DNA of 62,067 nt from Ochrobactrum sp. RH2CCR150 (GCA_014138095.1 JACGXE010000021.1:1-62067), one strand, 5' to 3'; shown: positions 34,831 to 44,241, numbered from the stretch's first letter. Translations and numbers: made by a program. The notes: a model not told the origin generated them from the letters alone.

Positions 34831-35294
34831 GCTTTCAGCGACACGATTTCCCAATCCTTGCCGTTGATTTTCAGCACATCGCCAGCCGGTTTGCCGAACA
34901 GCATGATGGCGACCGGTGCGACATGCGAGATCTTGCCGTTGGACGGATCAGCCTCGTCTTCGCCGACAATCGTCCAGATGCGGGTTTGGCCGTCGTCCAG
35001 ATTTTCCAGCTCTACCGTCATACCGAACCGCACCACGTCGCTATCGGCATCCGGAACTGACAGCTCCGCCGTTTCGCGGCGCACTGTCCAATAACGCAGG
35101 TCACGCGAGATACGCGCGATAGCCGAGCGCTCAGCGGCGACGTTCGCTTCCGCTAGCTCGCGCTGAAGGCGGGCAATCTCATCATCCATCATCTTCAGGC
35201 CGGTCGGCGTGACGAGATTGCGGTGTGGACTCACCGGACGCTCACCGAGATCGGTCGGCGCATCATCCTGTTCTTTTGTAAAAGCTCTGCTCAT
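34827..35294 (-). CDS. GreA/GreB family transcription factor
   Basis: A 155-residue protein with a GreA/GreB-type architecture: a 25-residue variable start, an N-terminal coiled-coil domain (LKMMDDEIARLQRELAEANVAAERSAIAR) and a C-terminal FKBP-like domain (VRFGMTVELENLDDGQTRIWTIVGEDEA; HVAPVAIMLFGKPAGDVLKI). Gre factors stimulate RNA cleavage in stalled RNA polymerase. It is a divergent paralogue rather than GreA itself, which is longer in the usual alphaproteobacterial copy. Its stop is shared with the end of the doc gene (CTAG), a 4-base convergent overlap. Confidence 0.85.
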   Translation of the reverse strand: MSRAFTKEQDDAPTDLGERPVSPHRNLVTPTGLKMMDDEIARLQRELAEANVAAERSAIARISRDLRYWTVRRETAELSVPDADSDVVRFGMTVELENLDDGQTRIWTIVGEDEADPSNGKISHVAPVAIMLFGKPAGDVLKINGKDWEIVSLKA

Positions 35295-35389
35295 TTAATG
35301 AATGTAAGCGGCACATAACGCCCCGGCAAGTCTTCTCCCCGCTCAAGCTTCAGCATTGAAACCGCATTTCCCACAGGCTTGAGTTTTTA

Positions 35390-35409
35390 TTGATTGATGA
35401 GTCAATCAA
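35390..35409. promoter_or_regulatory. BetI operator candidate
   Basis: TTGATTGA (35390-35397) and TCAATCAA (35402-35409) form a perfect palindrome with four bases between, about 48 bases upstream of betI. This matches the position and the TTGATTG-type sequence known for BetI operators, so BetI probably represses the bet operon here unless choline is present. Confidence 0.75.
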
Positions 35410-35457
35410 AGATAAAATAAGAGCAACAGACCTGGAAACCGGACAGGGATTGAGACG

Positions 35458-36042
35458 ATGCCGAAGATCGGGATGGAACCCTTGCGGCGGCGTGAACTGA
35501 TCGACGCTGCCATACGCACCATCGGACAGCGCGGTTCGCTGGACGTGACCGTTGCGCAGATCGCCCATGAAGCGGGCGTCTCACCTGCGCTCGCGCATCA
35601 TTATTTCGGCGGCAAGGACAAGCTCATTCTCGCCACGATGCGCCATCTGCTGCGCGAGCTGGGCCATGATCTCAATGACGCGGTGAAGCAGACCGAGACG
35701 CCGCGCGAGCGTATTGCAGCCATCATCGCCGTCAATTTCTCCGCCTCGCAGTTCACCCAGGAAACCATCGCCGCCTGGCTGACTTTCTATGTCCACGCCC
35801 AACAGTCGGAAGACACGCGGCGGCTTTTGCGCATTTATGCGCGCCGCCTGCATTCCAATCTGGTCTTTGCGCTGGAGCAGCTTACGGGGCGGGATCGGGC
35901 ACACCGCATCGCCGAAGGTGCGGGCGCGATGATCGACGGGCTTTACATTCGTCACGCACTGGGTGCCGACGCGCCCGATGCCCAATCCGCCGTCACATTG
36001 GTGGAAGATTATATTTCTGTTCAGCTTTCGGTGGAGACATGA
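35458..36042 (+). CDS. betI: Transcriptional repressor BetI
   Basis: A 194-residue TetR-family repressor of choline/glycine-betaine synthesis. The helix-turn-helix is VTVAQIAHEAGVSPALAHHYFGGKDKLI, followed by the all-helical ligand-binding domain. The start MPKIGMEPLRRRELIDAAI is the BetI family start. Its stop overlaps the betA start by four bases (ATGA). A perfect inverted repeat upstream is the probable operator. Confidence 0.95.
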   Translation: MPKIGMEPLRRRELIDAAIRTIGQRGSLDVTVAQIAHEAGVSPALAHHYFGGKDKLILATMRHLLRELGHDLNDAVKQTETPRERIAAIIAVNFSASQFTQETIAAWLTFYVHAQQSEDTRRLLRIYARRLHSNLVFALEQLTGRDRAHRIAEGAGAMIDGLYIRHALGADAPDAQSAVTLVEDYISVQLSVET

Positions 36043-37694
36043 GTATGGAAGCGGATTTCGTCATCATCGGCTCAGGATCCGCAGGTTCGGCCATGGCCTA
36101 TCGGCTGTCAGAAGACGGGCGTTATTCGGTGATCGTCATTGAATATGGCGTGCCGGATGTCGGGCCCTTGATCCAGATGCCCGCCGCCCTCTCCTTTCCG
36201 ATGAATATGCAAACCTATGACTGGGGGTTTTCCACCGAGCCTGAACCGCATATTGGCGGGCGCAGCCTTGTCACGCCGCGCGGCAAGGTGCTGGGTGGCT
36301 CGTCCTCGATCAACGGCATGGTCTATGTGCGCGGCCATGCGCGCGATTACGACTTCTGGTCGGAAAGCGGCGCGCAAGGCTGGGCTTATGCCGATGTGCT
36401 CCCCTATTTCAAGCGCATGGAAAATGCGCAAGGTGGGCAGGAAGGCTGGCGCGGAACCGATGGACCGCTGCATGTCCAGCGCGGCAAGCGCGACAATCCG
36501 CTGTTTCACGCCTTCGTCGAAGCAGGTCATGAGGCCGGCTTCGAAGTGACCGAAGATTATAACGGCGAGAAGCAGGAAGGCTTCGGCCCCATGGAGCAGA
36601 CGATCTACAACGGTCGTCGGTGGTCCGCAGCCAATGCCTATCTGAAACCGGCGCTGAAGCGCCCGAATGTGCAGCTCGTCAAAGGGCTGGCGCGCAAGAT
36701 CGTCATTGAAGGCAAGCGTGCTGTCGGCGTGGAGATCGAATCGGGGCGCAGCTTCTCGACCATTCGCGCGCGCCGTGAAGTCATTATTGCCGCTTCCTCG
36801 ATCAACTCGCCGAAGCTGTTGATGTTGTCCGGCATTGGCCCGGCAGCGCATCTCAAGGAGCACGGCATTGAAGTGGTGGCCGATCGCCCGGGCGTGGGCC
36901 AGAACCTTCAGGACCATCTTGAAGTCTATATCCAGCAGGAATGCACCCAACCCATCACGCTTTATTCCAAGCTGAACCTGTTTTCGAAAGCGAAGATCGG
37001 GGCCGAATGGCTGTTCTTCAAAACCGGTGACGGCGCGACCAACCATTTCGAATCCGCAGCATTCGTGCGCTCGAAAGCGGGCGTGGAATATCCTGATATT
37101 CAATATCACTTCCTGCCGGTGGCCATCCGCTATGACGGCAAGGCGGCAGCACAATCGCACGGGTTTCAGGCCCATGTCGGCCCGATGCGCTCCAAGTCGC
37201 GCGGCAGCGTGACATTGCGCACGGCCAACCCTCGTGAAAAGCCTGTCATCAAATTCAACTATATGTCTCATGAAGACGACTGGGCCGATTTCCGCCACTG
37301 CGTGCGACTGACGCGCGAGATATTCGGGCAAGCGGCCTTCGACCCCTATCGCGGCGCGGAAATCCAGCCCGGTGCGAAGGTGCAGACCGATGATGAAATC
37401 GACATTTTCATCCGCGAGCATGTCGAAAGCGCGTTCCATCCGTGCGGAACGGTCAAGATGGGTGCGGTTGACGATCCGTTTGCGGTGGTTGATCCTGAAT
37501 GCCGGGTGATCGGCGTCGATGGCTTGCGCGTGGCGGATTCATCCATCTTTCCGCGCATCACCAATGGCAATCTCAACGGGCCATCGATCATGGTCGGCGA
37601 AAAAGCGTCCGATCATATCCTTGGTCGCACACCGCTGGCACGCTCCAATCAGGAACCGTGGATCAATCCGCGCTGGCAGGTTTCGGACAGGTAA
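36039..37694 (+). CDS. betA: Choline dehydrogenase
   Basis: A 551-residue GMC-family FAD enzyme that oxidises choline to betaine aldehyde at the membrane. The FAD fold is DFVIIGSGSAGSAMAYRLSE, the GMC signature GKVLGGSSSINGMVYVRGHA follows, and the active His lies in HPCGTVKMG. The C-terminus DSSIFPRITNGNLNGPSIM is conserved. It is translationally coupled to betI. An ATG six bases in (36045) is an alternative start. The repeat tract and the betB gene follow. Confidence 0.95.
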   Translation: MSMEADFVIIGSGSAGSAMAYRLSEDGRYSVIVIEYGVPDVGPLIQMPAALSFPMNMQTYDWGFSTEPEPHIGGRSLVTPRGKVLGGSSSINGMVYVRGHARDYDFWSESGAQGWAYADVLPYFKRMENAQGGQEGWRGTDGPLHVQRGKRDNPLFHAFVEAGHEAGFEVTEDYNGEKQEGFGPMEQTIYNGRRWSAANAYLKPALKRPNVQLVKGLARKIVIEGKRAVGVEIESGRSFSTIRARREVIIAASSINSPKLLMLSGIGPAAHLKEHGIEVVADRPGVGQNLQDHLEVYIQQECTQPITLYSKLNLFSKAKIGAEWLFFKTGDGATNHFESAAFVRSKAGVEYPDIQYHFLPVAIRYDGKAAAQSHGFQAHVGPMRSKSRGSVTLRTANPREKPVIKFNYMSHEDDWADFRHCVRLTREIFGQAAFDPYRGAEIQPGAKVQTDDEIDIFIREHVESAFHPCGTVKMGAVDDPFAVVDPECRVIGVDGLRVADSSIFPRITNGNLNGPSIMVGEKASDHILGRTPLARSNQEPWINPRWQVSDR

Positions 37695-37698
37695 TTTT

Positions 37699-37793
37699 TT
37701 AGGGGAGTAAGGGAATAGGGGAATAAGGCAGTATGTCAGGTCGTGTTTTGCGCTCAAACATACTCCCTTATTCCCCTACTCTCATATTCCCTT
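37699..37793. repeat. Inverted heptamer-type repeat between betA and betB
   Basis: Two tracts of near-seven-base units lie in opposite orientation: 37700-37736 (AGGGGAGTAAGGGAATAGGG...) and about 37758-37793 (ACATACTCCCTTATTCCCCT...). They can pair into a long hairpin in the betAB message. The left tract matches 28781-28817 in reverse complement with three mismatches. The hairpin could terminate or process the message between betA and betB. Confidence 0.7.
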
Positions 37794-37812
37794 CTTTTCG
37801 AAGGAATACACC

Positions 37813-39276
37813 ATGAAAGCACAACCCAAAGCCTCGCACTTCATCGGCGGCTCGTTTGTGGAAGACAAAGCTGGCAAGCCGCTTCCCGTCATTTATCCGG
37901 CGACCGGCGAAGAAATTGCCAAGCTTTATTCCGCCACGCCAAGCGTGATCGAAGCTGCCTATGCGGCTGCGATGAAAGCGCAGGAAGCATGGGCGGCGCT
38001 GAAGCCTGTGGAACGGGGCCGCATTCTGCGACGGACGGCGGAAATTCTGCGCGAGAAGAACAAGAAGCTCTCCAAGCTCGAAACGCTCGATACCGGAAAG
38101 GCGCTTCAGGAAACGCTGGTTGCGGATGCGGCCTCGGCTGCCGATGCGCTGGAGTTTTTCGGCGGCATCATTTCCGGCTTCAACGGTGAATTCGTGGAAC
38201 TGGGCGGTTCCTTCGCCTATACACGGCGCGAAGCGCTGGGCATTTGCGTTGGCATCGGCGCTTGGAACTATCCGATCCAGATCGCTGCGTGGAAATCCGC
38301 TCCGGCGCTCGCCATGGGCAACGCCTTCATCTTCAAGCCGTCGGAAAACACGCCGCTATCGGCCCTAGCTCTGGCGGAAGCCTATCAGGAAGCCGGACTG
38401 CCCGATGGTCTCTTCAATGTCGTTCAGGGCTTCGGTGATGTAGGTGCGGCCCTCGTCAACCATCGCCAGACGGCCAAGGTGTCGTTGACCGGCTCGGTTC
38501 CGACCGGCAAGCGCATTATGGCGCAGGCGGGCGAACATCTGAAGCATGTGACGATGGAGCTCGGCGGCAAGTCGCCCATAATCGTGTTCGACGATGCCGA
38601 TCTCGAAAGCGCCATCGGTGGTGCGATGCTCGGCAATTTCTATTCGACGGGTCAGGTCTGTTCCAATGGCACCCGCGTCTTCGTGCACAAGAAGGTTCGC
38701 GAGCGTTTTGTCGGAAGGCTGGTCGAGCGCACGCGCAAAATCCGCATTGGCGACCCGCTGGATGAGGCCACCCAGATGGGGCCGCTGGTCAACAGCGCCC
38801 AACGCGACAAGGTTCTTTCCTATATCGAAAAGGGCAAGGCTGAAGGCGCAACGCTTGCCTGCGGCGGCGGCATTCCCAAGCTGCAGGGCTTCGACAAGGG
38901 GTACTTCATCGAACCGACCGTCTTTACCGACGTGACCGACACCATGACCATCGCGCGCGAAGAAATCTTCGGACCGGTCATGAGCGTTCTCGAATTTTCG
39001 GATGAGGATGAAGTTATCGCACGGGCCAATGATACCGAATTCGGTCTGGCGGCAGGCGTATTCACCGCAGACATCGCGCGCGGTCACCGCGTTATCGGCC
39101 AGATCAAGGCAGGCACCTGCTGGATCAATGCCTATAATCTGACGCCGGTTGAAGTGCCATTCGGTGGTTACAAGCAATCCGGCATCGGGCGCGAAAACGG
39201 CGTTGCAGCCCTTGCGCATTACAGCCAGATCAAGACCGTCTATGTCGAGATGGGCAAAGTCGACAGCCCTTATTGA
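37813..39276 (+). CDS. betB: Betaine aldehyde dehydrogenase
   Basis: A 487-residue NAD(P)-dependent dehydrogenase that oxidises betaine aldehyde to glycine betaine, the second step of osmoprotectant synthesis. The catalytic Glu is in VTMELGGKSP and the nucleophilic Cys in GQVCSNGTRVFVHKKV; the cofactor loop GSVPTGKRI is present. It is the third gene of the bet operon, after a 118-base gap that contains the inverted heptamer repeat. The start ATG at 37813 is preceded by AAGGAA. Confidence 0.95.
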   Translation: MKAQPKASHFIGGSFVEDKAGKPLPVIYPATGEEIAKLYSATPSVIEAAYAAAMKAQEAWAALKPVERGRILRRTAEILREKNKKLSKLETLDTGKALQETLVADAASAADALEFFGGIISGFNGEFVELGGSFAYTRREALGICVGIGAWNYPIQIAAWKSAPALAMGNAFIFKPSENTPLSALALAEAYQEAGLPDGLFNVVQGFGDVGAALVNHRQTAKVSLTGSVPTGKRIMAQAGEHLKHVTMELGGKSPIIVFDDADLESAIGGAMLGNFYSTGQVCSNGTRVFVHKKVRERFVGRLVERTRKIRIGDPLDEATQMGPLVNSAQRDKVLSYIEKGKAEGATLACGGGIPKLQGFDKGYFIEPTVFTDVTDTMTIAREEIFGPVMSVLEFSDEDEVIARANDTEFGLAAGVFTADIARGHRVIGQIKAGTCWINAYNLTPVEVPFGGYKQSGIGRENGVAALAHYSQIKTVYVEMGKVDSPY

Positions 39277-39320
39277 GGGCTATATGCGCGGCGGCTTGCC
39301 CGCCGCGCATATCGATAAAA

Positions 39321-40466
39321 TCAAATTAGGCCGCGCGATGCGAGATTGCGCATCAGATGCGACGAGCCGAACCGCCATGGGCTGCATTCGGTCGACAGGC
39401 GCACCGTGTTGGTGAGAGCGCCAAGCTGCGGGTTGGAGATGGTGACCACATCGCCGATCTTGTGCGTAAAGCCCTGTCCCGGCGTGTCACGGTCTTCGAC
39501 CGGCGCAAACAAAGTTCCCATGAACAGCACGAATCCATCCGGATACTGATGGTGCTTGCCGATGGTCTGCGCAACCAGATCCAGCGGATCGCGGCTGATT
39601 TCCTTCATGGTGCTGCGGCCATTGAGAACATAGCCATCCGGTCCTTCGACCTTCAGCGCCAGTTCCGCAGAGCGCACATCTTCCATCGAATAGGTTTCGT
39701 CGAACAGGCGGATGAACGGGCCAACCGAACAGGACGCATTGTTATCTTTGGCCTTGCCGAGCAGCAGGGCTGAGCGGCCTTCAACGTCACGCAGGTTCAC
39801 ATCATTGCCGAGCGTCGCGCCCTTGACCTGGCCCTGGCTGTTGACCGCCAGCACCACTTCCGGCTCGGGGTTGTTCCAGGTGGAAATCGGATGCAGGCCA
39901 ACCTCGGCGCCATGACCGACCGCTGACATGGGCTGGCTCTTGGTGAAGACTTCCGCATCCGGGCCGATGCCGACTTCCAGATATTGCGACCAGACGCCCT
40001 CTTCGATCAACGCCGCCTTGACGCGGGCCGCCTCTTCCGAGCCTGCCTTGAGGTTGCGCAGGCTGTCGCCAATGATTGCACCCACGCGCTCGCGGATTTT
40101 CAAAGCAAGATCGGGATTACCGGCCGCACGTTCCTCGATCACACGTTCAATCATGGAGCGGGCGAAGGTCACGCCGCAGGCCTTGATGGACTGCAGGTCG
40201 TTTGGCGCCAGAAGATGCAGCATGCTTTCATCGCCGGGTTTGCCGGAGAATAAGGTTTCGAGCGAACCGATATCCTGTCCGGCGGTTGCGCGCGCATGAG
40301 CCAGCGCATCGTCCAGTTCGAGCAGATCGCGCATTGTCGGTGCAGCTTTGGTGGTAATGTCGATGACGCGCCCTTCGCGCAAAGTCACCAGAACCGGCCC
40401 CTTGGCCGTCGGGCTCCATGCTCGCCCGACAAATGTTCCCGAGGCGAAAGTTTCATTGCTGCTCAC
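39321..40466 (-). CDS. Fumarylacetoacetate hydrolase family protein
   Basis: A 381-residue enzyme of the FAH superfamily, which hydrolyses, hydrates or decarboxylates acylpyruvate-like acids with a bound Mg or Ca ion. The C-terminal FAH domain includes the metal-ligand region NNPEPEVVLAVNSQG and GNDVNLRDVEGRSALLLGKAK. The N-terminal half is the extended type seen in sugar-acid enzymes. No neighbouring pathway fixes its substrate. It is convergent with betB. A 170-base gene-free stretch follows before the rfb terminator. Confidence 0.85.
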   Translation of the reverse strand: MSSNETFASGTFVGRAWSPTAKGPVLVTLREGRVIDITTKAAPTMRDLLELDDALAHARATAGQDIGSLETLFSGKPGDESMLHLLAPNDLQSIKACGVTFARSMIERVIEERAAGNPDLALKIRERVGAIIGDSLRNLKAGSEEAARVKAALIEEGVWSQYLEVGIGPDAEVFTKSQPMSAVGHGAEVGLHPISTWNNPEPEVVLAVNSQGQVKGATLGNDVNLRDVEGRSALLLGKAKDNNASCSVGPFIRLFDETYSMEDVRSAELALKVEGPDGYVLNGRSTMKEISRDPLDLVAQTIGKHHQYPDGFVLFMGTLFAPVEDRDTPGQGFTHKIGDVVTISNPQLGALTNTVRLSTECSPWRFGSSHLMRNLASRGLI

Positions 40467-40636
40467 GTTTAATGCTCCTCACCGGTGTTGTGCGCGGCAC
40501 TCCAGACCGCATGCTTTTCACTGAACTCTAACCGCACTGTCATATCCGAACAGCTCTCGCGTTTCGGGTGATTATGCACTAACAGTTCAGTCAGTGTTTA
40601 AGCCATAAGGCAGCGAACATATTTGCGCAAAGCAAA

Positions 40637-40670
40637 AAACGCGGTGACGGTCATCAACCGCACCGCGTTT
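40637..40670 (-). terminator. Terminator of the rfb operon
   Basis: AAACGCGGTG and CACCGCGTTT form a perfect 10-base stem with a 14-base loop; on the minus strand it runs into TTTTTT. It lies 22 bases after the rfbD stop. Confidence 0.85.
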
Positions 40671-40691
40671 CTCTAATTCAGACTTAATTGG

Positions 40692-41570
40692 TTACGACAG
40701 GCGCGCCACGACATCCGCCAGCGAAACCTGCCAATTCGGCATCGCCCAGCCAAATGTCGTACTGAACTTCTCCGTCGAAAGACGCGAATTGGCAGGGCGC
40801 GCCGCCTTTGTGGGATAGTCTGCGGTGGCAATATCCGTCACTTCGGCGGTTGGGCCACCATGTTTTGCGCTTTCAGCGAAAATCCTGCGCGCAAAACCGC
40901 TCCAGTTGATGTCGCCCGTACCAACAAGATGATAGACGCCATAGCCAGCAAAATCCGGCTTTGCCGCCAGATGATCCGCCACGCGGATGACCGCTTCAGC
41001 AATATCAAGCGCGGAAGTCGGATTGCCCCACTGGTCGGAAACGACCGACAGGCTGTCGCGGGTTTCAGCGAGACGCAGCATCGTCTTGACGAAATTCTTG
41101 CCAAACGGGCTGTAAACCCAGGCCGTGCGCAGGATGATATGCCGCGGATGCGCCGCGGCAATCAGCCTTTCACCTTCAAGCTTGGAGCTGCCATAAACAC
41201 TGCGAGGACCGGTTGGATCAGTCTCGACATAGGGCCTATCGCTATCGCCGGCGAAGACATAATCCGTCGACAGATGAATGACCGGCGCACCGCATGCCTT
41301 CGCCGCTTCGGCGACAGCAGCAGCACCAGCCGCATTCACCGCCAGAGCGATTTCCGGCTCATCCTCAGCCTGATCCACAGCCGTATAAGCCGCAGCCGAA
41401 ACGACGACATCGGGCTTGGCATCGACAATCGCCTTGCGGATCGTTTCGGGGTCAGCCAGATCGAGTTCCGGCCGCCCAAGAGCAATCACTTCAAGATCCG
41501 GGCGCTCTGCGGTCTTTTCCAGAAGGCTCTGAACGACCTGCCCTTCCCGTCCGGTGACGAGTATCTTCAT
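40692..41570 (-). CDS. rfbD: dTDP-4-dehydrorhamnose reductase
   Basis: A 292-residue short-chain reductase that makes dTDP-L-rhamnose with NAD(P)H, the last step of the pathway. The cofactor fold is MKILVTGREGQVVQSLLE (GxxGQ form) and the catalytic Tyr-Lys is in SVYGSSKLEGER. The tail with the NSRLSTEKFSTTFG segment is typical. Its start overlaps the rfbB stop by four bases. It is the last gene of the minus-strand rfb operon. Confidence 0.95.
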   Translation of the reverse strand: MKILVTGREGQVVQSLLEKTAERPDLEVIALGRPELDLADPETIRKAIVDAKPDVVVSAAAYTAVDQAEDEPEIALAVNAAGAAAVAEAAKACGAPVIHLSTDYVFAGDSDRPYVETDPTGPRSVYGSSKLEGERLIAAAHPRHIILRTAWVYSPFGKNFVKTMLRLAETRDSLSVVSDQWGNPTSALDIAEAVIRVADHLAAKPDFAGYGVYHLVGTGDINWSGFARRIFAESAKHGGPTAEVTDIATADYPTKAARPANSRLSTEKFSTTFGWAMPNWQVSLADVVARLS

Positions 41571-42643
41571 ACGGCACCTGCTTTGGCCGCACCACCGCCA
41601 AGACGCTCACCGGCATAAGTGCCGCTGCGGATTGGCTCCCACCACCAACCATTGTCGAGATACCACTGAATGGTCTTCTCAAGGCCGGTTTCGAAGGTTT
41701 CCTGTGGGGTCCATCCGAGATCACGCTCGATCTTCGAGGCATCGATAGCGTAACGGCGGTCATGACCCGGACGATCCGTTACAAATGTAATTAGGTCGCC
41801 GTATTTCTTGCCATTGGCGCGCGGGCGCTTCTTGTCGAGAATTGCGCAGATCGTTTCCACGACATTGAGATTGGTGCGTTCCGAGCGTCCGCCGATATTG
41901 TAACTTTCGCCGATTTTCCCGGTCGTCGCGACCAAAGCCAGCGCGCGGGCGTGATCCTCAACATAAAGCCAGTCGCGCACATTCGCCCCTGCCCCGTAAA
42001 CCGGCAGTGGCTTTTCATCGAGCGCGTTCAGGATGACAAGCGGAATGAGCTTTTCCGGGAAATGGAACGGCCCGTAATTGTTCGAGCAGTTCGAGAGAAC
42101 CACCGGCAAACCATAGGTTTCGTGCCATGCGCGGACCAGATGATCGGAAGAAGCCTTCGATGCCGAATAGGGCGACGATGGCTTATAGGGCGTTTCTTCC
42201 GTGAAAATGCCGCTGTCGAACGGCAGATCGCCGAACACTTCATCGGTCGAGATGTGGTGGAAGCGGAAGTTCGACTTGCGCGGTTCCGGCAGTTCGCGCC
42301 AATAAGCGAGAGCGGCATTGAGCAGGCGGAACGTGCCGATGATATTGGTTTCGATGAATGCCGCCGGACCGTCGATGGAACGATCAACATGGCTTTCGGC
42401 AGCCAGATGCATGACGACATCGACATCATTCGAACGCAGGGTGTCCAGAATGAGATTATCGTCGCAGATATCGGCCTGCAGGAAACTGTAGTTCGGGTGG
42501 TTTTCGATCTGACGCAGCGATGCGAGATTGCCCGCATAGGTCAGCTTGTCGAGATTGAGAACATTGACCTTCGGGTCGGCGGCCAGATGACGGCATACAG
42601 CCGAACCGATGAAGCCTGCACCGCCAGTGACGAGAATATTCAT
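41567..42643 (-). CDS. rfbB: dTDP-glucose 4,6-dehydratase
   Basis: A 358-residue dehydratase that turns dTDP-glucose into dTDP-4-keto-6-deoxyglucose. The N-terminus is MNILVTGGAGFIGSAVCRHL, with NAD-binding GGAGFIG; the catalytic YSASK is in YSASKASSDHLV and the specificity motif STDEVFGDL is present. The ATG at 42643 was chosen because GAGGAA lies upstream and it is the normal start of the family; a longer frame upstream is not supported. Order in the operon is rfbA-rfbC-rfbB-rfbD. Confidence 0.95.
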   Translation of the reverse strand: MNILVTGGAGFIGSAVCRHLAADPKVNVLNLDKLTYAGNLASLRQIENHPNYSFLQADICDDNLILDTLRSNDVDVVMHLAAESHVDRSIDGPAAFIETNIIGTFRLLNAALAYWRELPEPRKSNFRFHHISTDEVFGDLPFDSGIFTEETPYKPSSPYSASKASSDHLVRAWHETYGLPVVLSNCSNNYGPFHFPEKLIPLVILNALDEKPLPVYGAGANVRDWLYVEDHARALALVATTGKIGESYNIGGRSERTNLNVVETICAILDKKRPRANGKKYGDLITFVTDRPGHDRRYAIDASKIERDLGWTPQETFETGLEKTIQWYLDNGWWWEPIRSGTYAGERLGGGAAKAGAV

Positions 42644-42651
42644 ATCATTCC

Positions 42652-43203
42652 TCAAGCAAAAACTTCTGCATCGGCGAAAAGCGGCGCTTTCTGATCCTTG
42701 TCGGAGAGCTGGACGCCCGAAGAAGGAAGCGGCCACTCAATACCGATAGCCGGATCGTCAAAACGGATTGAGCGATCATGTTCCGGCGAATAATAATCCG
42801 TAACCTTGTAGATGACCTCGGTGTTCTCAACGAGCGTCATGAAACCGTGGGCAAAGCCCTTGGGCACCAGAATCTGGTTCCACTTTTCTGCTGAAACTTC
42901 CAGCGCGACCCACTTGCCGAATGTCGGCGAGCTTTTGCGGATATCGACAGCGACGTCCAGGATCGCCCCGCGAATTACGCGGACAAGCTTGTCCTGCGCA
43001 CGCGTCGGCAACTGGTAGTGAAGACCACGAACCACGCCCTTCGCTGCCGAAAAAGAGTGATTGTCCTGCACAAATTGCAGATCGATCCCAGCCTCGGCAA
43101 ATGACTTGGCATTGTAGGTTTCCGAGAAGAAGCCGCGGTCATCGCCGAATTTACGCGGGATGATTTCGAATACTCCATCCAGACCAAACGAGCGAACTTC
43201 CAT
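42652..43203 (-). CDS. rfbC: dTDP-4-dehydrorhamnose 3,5-epimerase
   Basis: A 183-residue cupin-fold epimerase. The catalytic His is in GVVRGLHYQLP and the conserved Tyr in YKVTDYYSPEHD; the substrate loop DNHSFSAAKGV is present. The first base of the start overlaps the end of rfbA. The gene order and short spacing indicate one operon with rfbA, rfbB and rfbD for dTDP-L-rhamnose supply. Confidence 0.95.
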   Translation of the reverse strand: MEVRSFGLDGVFEIIPRKFGDDRGFFSETYNAKSFAEAGIDLQFVQDNHSFSAAKGVVRGLHYQLPTRAQDKLVRVIRGAILDVAVDIRKSSPTFGKWVALEVSAEKWNQILVPKGFAHGFMTLVENTEVIYKVTDYYSPEHDRSIRFDDPAIGIEWPLPSSGVQLSDKDQKAPLFADAEVFA

Positions 43204-44084
43204 TATTTATTTCCTAGTTCGTTTACACGGCGGCGCAGATAGGCCGCATATTCGGTTTTACCCAGTTTGCCAGCCCGTTCCAACACGGCATCGCCCGAAA
43301 TCCAGCCCTTTTCCAGACCGATTTCCTCGGGGCAGGCAATCTTGATTCCTTGGCGCTTTTCGATTGTGCGCACGAATGACGACGCTTCGTGCAGGCTGTC
43401 ATGCGTGCCGGTGTCGAGCCAGGCATAGCCGCGTCCGAGCTGCTGCACATTCAGTTCACCGCGCTCAAGATAGATATTATTAACGGTCGTGATCTCCAGC
43501 TCTCCGCGTTCGGACGGCTTGATCGAATGGGCGATATCGACAACCTGATTGTCGTAGAAATAGAGCCCAGTGACCGCCCAATGCGACTTCGGCTTTGCAG
43601 GCTTCTCTTCAATCGATAAAGCCTTGCCCGTCGCCTTATCAAAATCCACGACGCCATAGCGCTCAGGATCATCGACGTGATAGGCGAACACGGTACCACC
43701 TTTCGTCGCGGTTGCCGAAATCTCGCAGAGCTTGGACAGGCCGTCGCCGAAATAGATGTTATCGCCGAGAATCATCGCGACGCTATCATTACCGATGAAC
43801 TCGCGTCCGATGATGAAGGCTTCGGCCAGACCATTGGGATGCGGCTGCTCAGCATAAGAAAAATTCACGCCAAACTCGCTGCCATCGCCCAAGAGCTTCT
43901 GGAATAGCGGCAGATCCTGTGGCGTCGAGATGATCAGGATATCCTGAACCCCCGCGAGCATGAGAACGCTCAGCGGATAATAGATCATCGGCTTGTCGTA
44001 AATCGGAAGGATTTGTTTAGAAACGGCTATTGTGAGAGGATATAGCCGCGTACCACTTCCTCCAGCCAGGATAATGCCCTTCAT
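43203..44084 (-). CDS. rfbA: Glucose-1-phosphate thymidylyltransferase
   Basis: A 293-residue enzyme that makes dTDP-glucose, the first step of dTDP-rhamnose synthesis. The nucleotide-binding start MKGIILAGGSGTRLYPLT is complete, with SKQILPIYDKPMIYYPLS, the metal-binding Asp in MILGDNIYFGDGL, and EEKPAKPKS. The protein is the first gene of the minus-strand rfb operon. Its promoter lies in the 157-base region shared with the divergent glycosyltransferase gene. Confidence 0.96.
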   Translation of the reverse strand: MKGIILAGGSGTRLYPLTIAVSKQILPIYDKPMIYYPLSVLMLAGVQDILIISTPQDLPLFQKLLGDGSEFGVNFSYAEQPHPNGLAEAFIIGREFIGNDSVAMILGDNIYFGDGLSKLCEISATATKGGTVFAYHVDDPERYGVVDFDKATGKALSIEEKPAKPKSHWAVTGLYFYDNQVVDIAHSIKPSERGELEITTVNNIYLERGELNVQQLGRGYAWLDTGTHDSLHEASSFVRTIEKRQGIKIACPEEIGLEKGWISGDAVLERAGKLGKTEYAAYLRRRVNELGNK

Positions 44085-44241
44085 GTAACTTCCCTTAACA
44101 ACATTGGAATGCTGGCTATTGCCCTAGCACTTTGACCATGATTTGGCGACGGAATACGCAAAGAAGCTTGTAGGCAAGTTTTTTTTGGAATACCGAACCA
44201 TTATGCTGCCTTGAATAGCGAGCGACAAACGAACAACATTC
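44085..44241. promoter_or_regulatory. Divergent promoter region of the polysaccharide locus
   Basis: A 157-base AT-rich spacer between rfbA (leftward) and the first glycosyltransferase gene (rightward). It must contain both promoters, so the two operons may be co-regulated. No motif was assigned. Confidence 0.5.

Noticed and set aside
36108..37439. Open frame of 443 codons on the minus strand
   Set aside because: It is opposite betA, which has intact GMC motifs. The product is rich in His and Arg without a recognisable domain.
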